The notes beneath the pieces are model-generated. The model worked only from the letters and a program-made list of their open reading frames with translations. It was not told the DNA's origin and made no database searches. This document shows, in pieces, positions 34,346-45,956 of a stretch of DNA of 64,000 nucleotides. Position 1 is the stretch's first letter, and each line of letters opens with the position of its first letter. Source of the DNA: Limonium bicolor (Eukaryota; Streptophyta; Magnoliopsida; Caryophyllales; Plumbaginaceae); contig CM041777.1 in assembly GCA_023374045.1 (NCBI GenBank), forward strand, positions 110,511,588 through 110,575,587, in the 5' to 3' direction. The translations under genes and the position numbers were made by a program.

Positions 34346-35640
34346 GAAACAACCACAACTTCCTGATGCAACACACCACCACCAACAGACGGCAGACCGC
34401 AGAAACTTATTCATGCAATATTACGACGTCGCTCCTTTCACTGACGCAAAGATACGCCACCGGAGCGTTGTTTGGTCTCGCACTCCACTATTCGCTAATC
34501 AATCAGTTTATCCCTTTGCAGGTTCCTTCTTTTCTAGAAGATGAACTGATCGCATAATGCATTAGTAGCAGCAGCACTAGTAGCACATGTTCGGTGGGAC
34601 AAGATCGCGAGCTTTGAGCCAATGAAGCAGCTCACCTTCTCTGCCATGTTTTCAATTTCTGGGGCGTCTATCTCAAGGAGGTGATGTAGTTGTTTCATCT
34701 ACCAGATCGAACTAGAAATCACAATGGCTAAAGGAGTAGATAGTATGGCTCTTAGCATGGAAACATTCTTTATATCAGATTCCAAATTGAAGAAGTAGGT
34801 GAGTACAATAAATCATCTGTTTAATAGAAATTATTCATAATAGTTTCATATTATAAAGTTATTATATTGTCATGTGTGAATCATCTGTTTAAGAGAAATG
34901 AATCGATGAAGTTATCAAAGTGAAGCAAAAGATTGTTCATGATGATTCACTTATTTAAAACAAAAGATTCATTTTTTTAAAAGTTATCAAAGAGAATCGT
35001 AAAAGTATGTGAATCTCTTTTGTTGTATCGATAAATCAAATTTTGCTATAATAACAATTAGTTGAATCAAAGTGTATCATTATATTTGAAATTACTGTAA
35101 TTTTGTGTTTTAGAAGTGAATTGTTTTTTGTTGTAAAAGTTTTTCAGGGATTCATAAAGTGAATTCACTAAATTTAAGTTTTATTGAATCAAAACTAGAT
35201 TTCAATTTCAACAACAAAAAAAGTGAATCTTATATTTCTTATTTGTGAATTTTTGTTGTTTTTATAGTGAATAAAATACTGCTACATTTGACAACAAAAT
35301 AACTCATACAATGAATCAACTGAAAGTGAATCTAATTCATTAACAAAATGAATCTTCTTTAATAATAAAATGAACCTTATCCAATTCAGGGTAGTGTCCA
35401 ATCCTAAGAAGACTAACACCATCAAAAAAGCTAACACCATAATGTGGTTTGCATTAAAATTCAAAAATAATTACTCTTCGTCTCTTTTGACCCAAATCCC
35501 ATCATCCCCCTCTTCTCCACTCCCACACCAAACTCATATTCTCTTGAAGCAACTCCCCAGTCTCTCTCTCACACTACCTATTATTCTTCTACAGGTGTAT
35601 AGCGGTGGAGTTACGCTAGCTGGAGCAGTTGCGATTTCAT
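34346..35640. other. AT-rich intergenic sequence with a possible P450 fragment
   Basis: From about 34598 to 34681 one + strand frame reads WDKIASFEPMKQLTFSAMFS, which resembles the helix F region of some plant cytochromes P450. It is too short to be sure and runs into a stop. From 34800 to 35360 the sequence is AT-rich with loosely repeated GTGAATC motifs. No complete gene is seen. Confidence 0.25.
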
Positions 35641-36107
35641 AAATCGCTTCTTCTGCCCAGTCAAATCACAATGGCGACACCGGCGCCGGCGAAGTCTCTA
35701 TCGATCAATTCCACTTCCCTTTGGCTCTACCAACTCTCGCATCCTCACCATCTACCACCCCTACTATGTCTCTCCTTTCACACTCCCTCCTCTCCACCGC
35801 CTTCGACTACAACACCCGCTCCGGCTGCATCCACCTCGCCTCCACGAACTAGTTCCGTCCCTGCTACATCACCACCTTCCACCGTCGTATCTCCCTCTTC
35901 GCCTGCATCTGGAGGCACCATATCACCTGTACCGCCTTTTAGCTTTTCTTCGTCATCAAGCCCTCCTCCTCAGTCTTCATGCTCTTCAAGCTAGTTGTAA
36001 TCTCCTCCACCACCGTCTTCATCTTCCTCATCTCATTCACCGACACTTCCACCAAGATCCTCTTCCTTTTCAACATCTAGTTCTTCTAGTGGTGTGTCGA
36101 TTGGGAT

Positions 36108-37610
36108 TAGGGCTATCAATCTTGACACGAACCCGAAATCCGACCCGAAACCGACACACTAAAACATGGGTTTAGGTTGCAATATTCAACCCGAAAAAAA
36201 AATTGGGTCAAGTTTGGGTTAGGTTGCTAAAACCCGGATCAGTTTTGGGTTTGACTTGCCAACCCAATTTCAACCAACAACTCATAAACATTTTTAAAAA
36301 AGAAAAGAAAGTATATTCTTATCGTTATCCGTCATAACCTTAAATATACTAATCATGTAACCATTTATATTTGATAGTTTTATATGCTATATTATGTTGT
36401 TTTGGTGATTTTGTGTAGAATTTGTAGTGATAGTACAATATTTTTAATTTTGGATTGATTTCAGGTCGATTTCAGGTTGATTTCGGGTCATCGGGTCGGT
36501 TTCAGGTTGAGGTGAAACATGATCAGGTTGGGTTGATGTCAACCCGACCCAAAACCCGAAATTGAAAACATAGAATGTTAATTCCCGGAATAATATTCCA
36601 AGAATAGGATATAACCTCATTTGTTTGTTAGGATTGGAATACTTGGAATTTCATGTTTCTTTTTTTGGTTGCGAGAATAATGAAGATAATAGACTTAGGA
36701 TAAACTATACAATTATGAATCTATCATTGATAAGTAACATTATATTATTATTATTATTATTATTTTAGTTGTACGATTTTAACTGTATATAACTTAAATT
36801 TTTGTAAAAATATATTTGATAAAAAAAATTGATAAATTTTATTTTCATAGATTTAAGAACCCAATTAATAAGTCAATACATTTATTTTGAAAATTTTCGC
36901 TTTGTTTATATTTAAATTTTGTGGATAATGTACTAAATTGTCATGAATAAAACTTGTAATTATTCACTATGGAGAACTAAAAAGAAACATTAAAAAATAC
37001 TAGTTTTTAATAAGTAAAAGCAATACTTAATTTTAAGTTCATTATATATCCGTTTATAGTCATTAATTTCATTATTAGAAACATTTTTCAAATTTAAATC
37101 TATAACCTTATTTTTTTAGTATTAATTAAATATTTCTTTTATTTTTACATTATATTTTAATATATGGTATACATATAATATTTTATTTCAATATATATAA
37201 CACCAATATATGTGCCCATAACTAAATCATTCTTTTACTTTTTTAAATATATATATATATATAATATACTTATAAATTAATATTTTTATTGTTAATTAAT
37301 TATACATGATATATAAATAATAAATAAATACTATAATTAAAAATATTTTATGAGAGAGATGGAGCGAGAAGAGAGGAGAGACACCAAAAATAAGAAAGAA
37401 AGAAAAATTAATTTTGTAGATGATGGAAGTTACGGAGAATTCACTTGGAATAACAATTCCTACCTAATTCGTAGGGAATAGAATTCCTAGTGAGTTGCTA
37501 AATATTGGAAATTTTAATCATTCTTGGAATTTAAATTCCATCAACCAAATACCGGCATATCTTCAATTCCAGGAATTGGTATTCTATACCCTCGTACCAA
37601 ACGACCTGTT
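36108..37610. mobile_element. hAT-like element in PERK fragment, copy 2
   Basis: Left end TAGGGCTATCAATCTTGAC with ATTGGGAT just outside (36100-36107). ACTGGGAT lies at the right border (37611-37618). Same site and ends as 440-1552, so one ancestral insertion. A further insertion occupies most of its right part. Confidence 0.75.
36565..37600. mobile_element. TIR element nested in the hAT copy 2
   Basis: Absent from copy 1. The ends share TAGAATGTTAATTCCCGGAAT on the left and, inward from the right, TAGAATACCAATTCCTGGAA. GGAAT/ATTCC motifs recur near both ends. The interior is very AT-rich (about 36760-37360) without ORFs. Exact borders and target duplication are unclear. Confidence 0.55.
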
Positions 37611-37928
37611 ACTGGGATGGCCGTGGGGATTACGATTGGAAGTGTGGTCATTTTGGCAATACTGAGTTTCCCTATGGCTTGTCAATTGATTTCGATTTGC
37701 TGATCTGATTTACTCTGGTTTTATTCAACTAGGATTTTGTGGTTAGATTGACTAATTGCTTTGAATAATTATCTAGTTTCTTGTTGCATTACGTGTGGGA
37801 ATAGATAAAAATACCCATCGCCACCAGGAAGGTCACTTACAAAGTGCGTTCAAAATAACTAAAATAGTCATAAACATATAAATAAAGCCATAATTATAAA
37901 AGTGGTTCGTATTAATCATTTAACACAA

Positions 37929-38691
37929 GGTGCCGTTCGTTCATGGCGTGTAATATTTGATGCTCATAAAGCTGCACATTAATCTGGGACTCGATTGTGG
38001 GGATTAATGTATGGTTGTAATTCAAGTGTTCGGTGAAGACGATTGACAAAGCTGTAAATTTATACCAAAAATACCACTATACCCTTTACTTTACTCTGCT
38101 ATCCATTTCTTCAAAGCGAGAAAAAAAAGACGGTCCTCATCATTCTTCAGCAGCTCCGCGACTGAGATCGATTCTTCAGCTACTCTTCCAACAACGAGAT
38201 GGTAATCTGCTCCTGAAGTATTCAATTACAGCCGACAAATATCATTTTTTATATCGGGAAATATAAAAAGTCTATACTCGTACGTCATGGGTTTGTACAA
38301 AGCTTGCCCGCGGTCTGGTCACGAGCTCCTTCACTGGTTCTAATGGCAGATCACCACAGTGCACAAATATCACTACTGGGTTCGAAGCAGTAATTGAATG
38401 TATTAGATACGTGATCGACAACGAGAGGGTAGGATTCGCGGGCGGAAGTCTTCTACTGGAGTCTGGAAATTCAACGATGTTGTTAGCAAAGCTGGGGTAA
38501 ACAAGTAAAATTCTCTGTAATTTTTCCACCCAGACAGCTTTTGGCCCGTGAACGCAGGGTTTAGCTGCGTTACGATAAAGGTCGAATATGACCTTAATCG
38601 GCACGATTCGCAGCAGACTTTACCAGTATAATCGTGGCTTTATGCCGATAATTCATGAAAAACCCACGATTCGTAAGGAACGAACGGGGCC
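37929..38691. mobile_element. TIR element private to duplication copy 2
   Basis: Absent from copy 1 at 4540. The ends are GGTGCCGTTCGTTC on the left and GGCCCCGTTCGTTC inward from the right. 763 bp, no transposase. Target duplication could not be resolved (CAA possible). Superfamily uncertain; ends resemble some Harbinger/hAT non-autonomous elements. Confidence 0.6.
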
Positions 38692-38815
38692 AAAGTTTCA
38701 ACTACACAATAGAACAATAAATGCTTACAAATTAAGAAAAAGTCGTAACAAAAGACAGAGCAAGATGTAGTTCTCTAGCGGTGGTACGCTCCCTTATAGG
38801 CTATGTTGGCACATA

Positions 38816-39085
38816 CTTCCTCCTGTTCAAAATAAATGTTATTTTAGGTTTGAGATTTATGTTCAAATTATTTATCATTTTAGACTTTTTGAATCTTATT
38901 TTCTACTTTTCCCTTTTCACTTTTTCAATTATTAATGTCATTGAACTCTACTTTTTTGTCTTACCAATAAAGTATACTTAATTTTTTATTTTTCTCATAC
39001 AAAAAGTAAGACACACTAGCCATTTTAAATTCTTCCTTAAAAAGTGAAAATATCTAAAACGACATTTATTTTGAACAGGAGGGAG
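38816..39085. mobile_element. Stowaway MITE
   Basis: TA target duplications (38814-38815 and 39086-39087). Mirrored ends CTTCCTCCTGTTCAAAATAA and CTCCCTCCTGTTCAAAATAA. The empty site is present in copy 1 at about 4686. 270 bp, AT-rich. Confidence 0.85.
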
Positions 39086-39087
39086 TA

Positions 39088-39595
39088 TTTGATAGCATAT
39101 TTGTGACATAAATGGTGAGTCCCGTGTGGATTTCACGTGGGTTCCACGTGGGTTCCACGTGGGTCCCACGTGGATCCTACGTTATACTCTAATAATATAG
39201 AGTCACATATAAAATAGCTGTAAAACAGCCAGATCAAAACAGCTACAATATATCGATGCCGAACAGAGCCACATATCTCCTCTCTCTTTTGTTTGTTTTT
39301 TTCTTAAGCCCCACAACCATAAGTTTTTCTCTCCCGATTCTCCATTCTTCCTTTTCTGGCGGGGGTATGACTTTCTCTTTTGATTTTGCGTTTTGTCCAT
39401 GGTAAGCGACCGGTGGGTATTGACGCTTGATTCCTTCCTGGAGAAGTTGAATAAACTGAAACTTGGATTGACGTTTGATTCCTTGCAGCAGAAGCTGGAT
39501 TGATTTGTCTATAGAGGCTTCAGACGAGAAGATGATCCAATTTCGGCAAGTGCACCTCGAAGCGGCTACTCAGCCGATAGTGGATGACATCTGGG
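39088..39595 (+). other. Gene-like remnant, copy 2
   Basis: Counterpart of 4690-5165. It contains a small tandem run of a 10-11 bp unit around CACGTGGGTTC (39130-39180) not expanded in copy 1. The exon-like stretch after TTGCAG (about 39490-39590) has a stop where copy 1 reads through, so it is not a functional exon. Confidence 0.35.
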
Positions 39596-39649
39596 GCTTT
39601 AGGCTCCGTTCTCGGTTTTGAAGTAAAAGCTTGGTTTTAAGTTTTTAGG

Positions 39650-40121
39650 AAATTTCACGAGATACCCCTGAGGTTTGAGGGAATTTTACAAGATATCCCG
39701 TGGTTTCATTTTCTTTACAATATGCCCTAAGGTTTCATTTTCTTTACGATATACCCCTAAGGTTTCATTTTCATTATGATATACCCCTGAGGTTTCAATT
39801 TTTTACAAGATGCCCCTCTGTTGAAGTTCTGGTATATTATATTTTTCATATCCTCACCTTACCTCGCACCATATGCCTAGTAATAATCTCAGGGTTTATG
39901 GTAAATTTTTTAAAAAAATTAAAATTATGAACAAAATACACATAAAAATTAAAGTTCATATAAATTTGAAATCAATTTTAAATTATAATTAATAAACAAA
40001 AATAAATAAATGGAAAAATTGAAAATAAACATAAATTGTTAATGTGTTACATGGAGACGCTTAAAATTGTATAAAAAAAATTATGACAATAATATGAAGA
40101 ATATTAAAATAAAAATTTCAT
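39650..40121. mobile_element. Possible MULE arm and AT-rich sequence before gap 2
   Basis: 39655-39840 has repeated units ending ACCCCTGAGGTTTCA with AAGATA/GATATACCCC. They are close to the end repeats of the Pack-MULE at 2576. Only one arm is seen, the other being absent or in the gap. The rest is AT-rich. Confidence 0.4.
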
Positions 40122-40621
40122 NNNNNNNNNNNNNNNNNNNNNNNNNNNNNNNNNNNNNNNNNNNNNNNNNNNNNNNNNNNNNNNNNNNNNNNNNNNNNNN
40201 NNNNNNNNNNNNNNNNNNNNNNNNNNNNNNNNNNNNNNNNNNNNNNNNNNNNNNNNNNNNNNNNNNNNNNNNNNNNNNNNNNNNNNNNNNNNNNNNNNNN
40301 NNNNNNNNNNNNNNNNNNNNNNNNNNNNNNNNNNNNNNNNNNNNNNNNNNNNNNNNNNNNNNNNNNNNNNNNNNNNNNNNNNNNNNNNNNNNNNNNNNNN
40401 NNNNNNNNNNNNNNNNNNNNNNNNNNNNNNNNNNNNNNNNNNNNNNNNNNNNNNNNNNNNNNNNNNNNNNNNNNNNNNNNNNNNNNNNNNNNNNNNNNNN
40501 NNNNNNNNNNNNNNNNNNNNNNNNNNNNNNNNNNNNNNNNNNNNNNNNNNNNNNNNNNNNNNNNNNNNNNNNNNNNNNNNNNNNNNNNNNNNNNNNNNNN
40601 NNNNNNNNNNNNNNNNNNNNN
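40122..40621. other. Assembly gap (500 N)
   Basis: Exactly 500 unknown bases, same length as the gap at 13382. True size unknown. The left end of the CACTA element(s) probably lies here. Confidence 0.99.
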
Positions 40622-40876
40622 GGTTCTATGCCGCCCAGTTTACCCACGGAAATAGTCTATGGGTATTTTTCGCGCCACTTGGTGTTGTGTCCCCGCGTGA
40701 CTGCCCACGCCATTTACCTACGAAATTGTCCGTGGGTATAAATTTTCGTGGGTAATCCGTAGGTATTCTGTTGGCATACTCTTCCTTCACTTTCCCGTAG
40801 GTAAACTGTGGGTATTTACCTACGGTTTTGTCTCGTGGGTAATTTTCCGTGGGTAAACAGCAACTTTTTAGTAGTG
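40622..40876. mobile_element. Right end of a CACTA-type element
   Basis: It ends GCAACTTTTTAGTAGTG; inward this reads CACTACTAAAAAGTTGC, a CACTA terminal repeat. It has at least ten subterminal units of the type TACCCACGG / CCGTGGGTA in both orientations, as expected for CACTA subterminal repeats. The element extends left into the gap. It seems to sit inside the intron downstream of the exon at 40921-41130, so it may be nested in the larger CACTA. Confidence 0.7.
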
Positions 40877-40920
40877 AATTTTCAACTTTGAATTAACAAT
40901 CATTATACTCTTTTAAAATT

Positions 40921-42031
40921 TTAACTCACCATTTGACTTATAACGGCTGTCGTGGCCTCATCATACTGAGGATTTTCAGGATTGGATTTTTTGGGAATGC
41001 GACTGAGTTTCCATATTTTCATCCTCTTGTCACTGGCACTCAGAGGTACATCTGATGGTAGTAGACCTTGTTTCTCCCACTCTATGGTACGCTCGGCGAT
41101 ACCCTTGCCGCCCAAGTGATGAGGGTACAAATTTTTTTTCGCGTTTGCTTACTGTTGCGCACGAAGAGCCTACAAAAAATTTAAATTACATATATATTAT
41201 GTGAGGCGATTTATAATAATTGACATCATATGAATGAGAGAACAACACAACAAATGCACCTTAAACTCCTCGGTGTGACGAGCCTCAACGAACTGCGTCC
41301 ACTGCTCTTCTGTGATACCATCGTACACCTCCCACGGTGGCCTTACATCACTTGTTGCTTCTGGATCATCCGGGTCCTCTACATCGCTCGCATTGTATAC
41401 TTGTCGGCAAGCAGATGCCTATGGTCCCGAAACTGTCGACCCATTGCTTGTAGCACATGGTCCTTATGAGAGGGATCTACGCAAAATTTATCCTACATAC
41501 ACGAACGCAAGATTAGTGACACATTATAAGCAACTCTTGCATTTATATTAAAACAAATATACTATTAAAGATGTGTGATCGTTTACCTGAAGACGCTGAA
41601 ACATGGTATCCTTCAACGCCTTAGGCACCATCTTCCAATTGTGGTTGATATTGCAGTATGTCTTAACCAGATGCCCCGAGTAAGCAACAAAATCCTTCTT
41701 CCATTCTCCGTTCGGCTGCAGGTACTCATTGAAGCGCACCGGCTTCGTGGGGGGCCTTTGTTTGCCTTCAGCGCTCGTGTGGCACCCCGTTTTTTGGTTT
41801 TGTCTGAGATGATGAATTAGTTGTTGGCTCTTCAGCTTGCTGTGATGGGCCAGCCTCAGCCTCTTGTTCTGTCGCGGACTTCCTCGAAGCCTTCTTACCA
41901 CCACGTGTGACCCGCTTAGCTCGTCTCGTCTGCTGTGGTGGTTCAGCTTCTCCAGTCGTGATGAGCTGTCCAACTGGATCGTCCATCGGGTCATCCATCG
42001 GGTGATCAGCCACTGAGATAAAATAAAACAT
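40921..42031 (-). pseudogene. CACTA second protein (Transposase_24 / TNP1-like), decayed
   Basis: Minus-strand exons: 42031 to about 41588 reads DDPVGQLITTGEAEPPQQTR, a basic Ala/Arg segment, then, after a frame change near 41780, EYLQPNGEWKKDFVAYSGHL and a donor at MFQRLQ|GTAAAC. The exon at about 41493-41262 has WEVYDGITEEQWTQFVEAR after one more frame change. The exon at about 41172-40921 has YPHHLGGKGIAERTIEWEK. A stop follows ALRAQQ. The pattern matches the plant transposase-24 family. At least three lesions make it non-functional. Confidence 0.65.
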
Positions 42032-42167
42032 TAGATCAAGACATATTAATATAAAGATTAATTAAACATACCAACAAAAATAGTTGATATAACATTAAAA
42101 AAAGATACTCTATCCAACTTAGAAAATACATACTCGATTTTGGTATTATCTGACACCAAAACTTAGA

Positions 42168-45100
42168 TTATTTTCCACTTTCAACCCAGACACCCTCATC
42201 ATGGTCTGACCTTGTGTAAAGCAATTCATTTTGTAAATCATCATTTGAATCCCGTAATCCTGTAGGAAAAAAATTTGTCTCTTCTATCACCTCGTGGTCG
42301 TCTTCGTCATCGTTTTCATTTTCAACCAAAACTGGTCTTCTCCCAGGAAGAACAGCAGACCACCTACAGTCTTTCGGGTCCTGAACATACCACACTTGCT
42401 CACAATCCTTTCCTAGGACAAATTGATCATTCGTATAGCCGATACGTGAAAGATCAACCAAAGTGAGTCCTCCGTCATTTTGGTATCCTCGTCGGTTGTC
42501 TACCCATTTACAACGAAACACTAAAAAAATCGACGTGGTAGTCTAGTTCCCAAATGTCCTCGATAACACCATAATACCAACTAGAACTGCTAAATGGTCG
42601 AGATTGGTTACCGGTTTGGTATTCAGTGACTGCAGCTTCTATTTTTACTCCACTGTTCTGATTTATTGACTTAGCATCTTGGCGTGCAGTGTAGTATGTA
42701 TATCCATTTATGTCATACCCTTCAAACGAAATAACATTAGTTTCAGGTCCAACGGCTAAACATCTAACCTCTTCACTGACATATTCTGGATTTGATGAAG
42801 CTAGTTCAAACACATGATCTTTGAACCATGATACAAACACTCGGTTTTGTTCAGTTGTCAGCCAAAGATGACCTTTAGTGGGATTTTGTTGCCTTAACTC
42901 AGCCATATGGGTGTCGAAGAAAGGTTCAACAACCTCAACGTGTTGTAATACAAAAAGATGTGCTTGGTGAATAAGATCACGTGGCACATGTACAATCTTT
43001 CTGCCGATGACACCTTTACCCTTATACCTATTGTAGTGTCGCGGTTTTGGAATACCAATTGCCTCTGCTTCTTTCAAATAATCAGTCACGAATTCTATGA
43101 CTTCCTCAGTGACCGTCGCTTCTACTATGCTCCCTTCTGGTCGATATCTGTTCTTCATTCTACTCTTTAGGATACCCATGTATCGTTCAAAAGGGTACAT
43201 ATATCGTAAGTAGACCGGACCACAAAATTGGATCTCTCGAACGATGTGGACAATTAAGTGCACCATTATGTCAAAAAAGGATGGTGGAAAGTACATCTCA
43301 AGTTGACATAATGTGACTACAATTTCATGTTGTAGATCACTGAGGGAGTTCATGTCAATTGCCTTGCAGCAGACGGCATTGAAGAAGAAACATAATCTGG
43401 TTAAAGCATTTCTGACATTATCAGGTAAAATCCCTCTGATCGCTACTGGAAGGAGATGTAACATTAACACATGATAATCGTGAGACTTCATGCCTAGCAA
43501 CTTCAAATCCTTCATCGAGACTATGTTCTTCCAGTTTGAAGAGTACCCGGAGGGTACTTTTACTGAATGCAAACATTTGCAGAAGCTGATTTTTTCATTT
43601 TTTGAAAGAGTGTAGCACGCAGGAGGTAGATAAATTCGTTTCCCGTTCTCTTGTGGGTGTAACTCTGGTCGTATACCCATGGCTTGCATGTCTTTCCTTA
43701 CTTTTAACCCGTCTTTTGTTTTACCCGGTATATTGAGCAAAGTCCCGCTCACTGCCTCACCGACGTTTTTCACGATATGCATGATATCCAAACAGTGTCT
43801 GACAGGCAAATGACGCCAATACGGTAACTCCCAAAAGATGGAACACTTTTTCCAAATGTTTTTTGGCGGTTTTGTTGTGTTCCCAAAAACATTTACGATG
43901 TCCTTAACCTTTGAATAAACCTCCTCGGAGGTTAATGGTAGACGGGCTGCACGAGTCTCAGCTTTGCCGTTAAACAGTTTTTTTTTCTTTCGAAAAGGAT
44001 GATCTTCAGGTAGAAACCTTCGATGGCACATGTAAACATTTTTACCACAGTTTTTTAAACGTTCTGAACATGTGTCATCCTCGCAAACAGGACATGCAAA
44101 TGTGCCTTTGACTGTGTATCCAGACAAGTTACCATACGCAGGGAAGTCGTTGACTGTACAGAACAACAACGCTTTAAGCGTGAAATTTTCTCTTGCATAG
44201 GCATCATACACCACGGTACCCTCATTCCACAATAACTTCAAATCATCAATCAGTGGGGCGAGATATACGTCAATGTTATGACCTGGCTGCTTGGGACCAG
44301 ATATCATGAGTGATAACATTATGTACTTTCGTTTCATACATAGCCATGAGGGCAAATTGTATATCACTAGCAAAACAGGCCAAGTGCTATGTTGACTGCT
44401 CAACGTACCATACGGGTTCATCCCATCAGTGCATAATCCAAGCCTCAGATTCCTGTTTTCATCACCGAAATCTTTGAACCGTCTGTTGATGTTTCTCCAC
44501 TGAGGTCCATCTGCTGGATGTCTTAACTTCTCATCACTTTTGCTACCCTCTGCGTGCCATCGTAAATTTTTTGCATCTATCGGATTGGCAAACAACCGTT
44601 TGAATCTAGGTATGATCGGCAAATACCACAACAGTTTAGCTGGAGGACTTTTTTTATGGACGGGGGAGTCACCATCCTTATGCTTGTATCGTGACAACGA
44701 ACATTTTGGACACTTGTCTAATTGTTCGTACTCTCCCCTATACAGCACACAGTTGTTTGGGCATGCATGAATCTTTTTGTACTCAATTCCCATTGGACAC
44801 ATCCATTTCTTTGCTTCGTAGGTGGTGGTAGGCAGACCGTTACCATCAGGAAACATATCATGAAGCAACTCAAGAAGTGCCGTGAAGCTCTTGTCACTCC
44901 ACCCATGTGTCCCTTTCAGATTGAACAAATTCAATACACCGGTCAATTTGCTGTACTTAGTGCACATGGGGCCGGCCGGGTACAAGGCTGTTTTGGATGC
45001 GTCCAGTAATCTTTGATACTCATCCGGCCTATCAGCAAAATTATCCTCGACATTGTCAAACATCTCGTCTATTTGCTCATCATGGTAAGCCATCTGATCA

Positions 45101-45450
45101 CTTTCATTGACACCTAAATTATCTGGGAGTTCTGACTCATTGACAGTATCAAAGATGTGGTCAGTTCTCATCCTCTTCCGATCGTGACTGCATGAGGAGA
45201 CGTCGTTATCATCAACAGACTCACCATGGAACGTCCATCTTCTATAATGTGCCATGAATCCACGGGCCTTCAGATGAAATTCAATTTCCTCGATGGTTGA
45301 ATATTGTCTTAACACACCGCAGTCAACACAAGGACATGGAATTTTCACCGCCTTTGTCATGTTCTTATGTTGCACTGCCGCTTTGCAGAACTCTTTCAAC
45401 ATCTTGTCAAAGTGATCTCCTCGATCACCATACATCCAGTCACGCTCCAT
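42168..45450 (-). CDS. CACTA transposase TNP2-like, one homopolymer frameshift
   Basis: From the ATG at 45450 (MERDWMYGDRGDHFD) a 980-aa frame runs to 42508. Domains: transposase-associated zinc-binding region with CPCVDCG (about 1-80); transposase_21 core with LGLCTDGMNPYG, the HNIDVYLAPLIDDLKLLW stretch and CPVCEDDTC (about 330-490); DUF4218-like segment with HDYHVLMLHLLPVAIRG and VHLIVHIVREIQFCGPV (about 650-790); and the start of a DUF4216-like domain. Near its end the frame breaks in a run of seven A (42523-42529, T on the coding strand). The domain continues one base over as VFRCKWVDNRRGYQ to 42168 (another 115 aa, ending WVESGK). The upstream extension to 45525 lacks an ATG and is not used. 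Otherwise full length for the family. Confidence 0.85.
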
Positions 45451-45956
45451 TCTATATGTCAAACACACAACTGGTATGAGAATCACATTACCTAAATCGA
45501 TGGTATAGATTACATTTGTTTGCACGTGTTTATATCCTAGTGGAGCGTGACTGGTTCCAACTCAAATAGACTAGCAGTTTTGCCTCAAACATCTAGCCTA
45601 ACTCTAATTTTCAAACCCAAACAAACTAGCATTTTAATTTCAAAATTCAAGCCTAACTCTAAGGTTCAAACCCAAATAAAGTAGCATTTTAATTTCAATA
45701 AATAATTGCATTTTTTAAAACAAAAACATAAGTTAAACTACTTACTTGTTTGTAGTTTGTACGATGTATAGAGGGAGAAGGAGGAAGGAGGATGGTTGGT
45801 ACACAGAGAGCGACAAGAGTGGTTTGACTTTGCTGGAAGTCGTAGGCTAATATATAGTGAGACCTGATAATAAAAAAATTGTTATATTAAGACAAAATAC
45901 AACATTACGAAGAGATTTTGTTAAAAAAACGGCATGACCTTTGCATAATTTTACCT

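Larger units (their letters stand above)
35671..37690 (+). pseudogene. PERK-like receptor kinase 5' fragment, copy 2 (broken)
   Basis: The ATG at 35671 starts MATPAPAKSLSINSTSLWL, then a Ser/Pro-rich domain. In-frame TAG (35992-35994) and TAA follow CSSS, as in copy 1. The frame then continues SPPPPSSSSSSHSPT to SSSGVSIG at 36107, where the hAT element interrupts. After the element, 37611 on reads GMAVGITIGSVVILAILSF, a transmembrane helix. Reading across the 8-bp target duplication keeps the frame from the Ser-rich domain into the helix, which is what a PERK exon would do. No kinase domain follows; sequence after the helix looks intronic. Confidence 0.6.
35650..39595. repeat. Segmental duplication, copy 2 (partner 1-5165)
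   Basis: Collinear with copy 1 from the PERK-like ATG region to the GTGGATGACATCT motif. Private insertions are at about 36565-37600, 37929-38691 and 38816-39085. It lacks the MITEs and Pack-MULE of copy 1, so it preserves their empty sites. Confidence 0.85.

Noticed and set aside
41230..41551. Plus-strand frames within 41230-41820 as genes
   Set aside because: They are the antisense of CACTA exons, which have splice sites and family motifs on the minus strand.
42958..45009. Plus-strand frames opposite the TNP2 transposase
   Set aside because: They are shadows of a 980-codon minus-strand frame with clear transposase domains.
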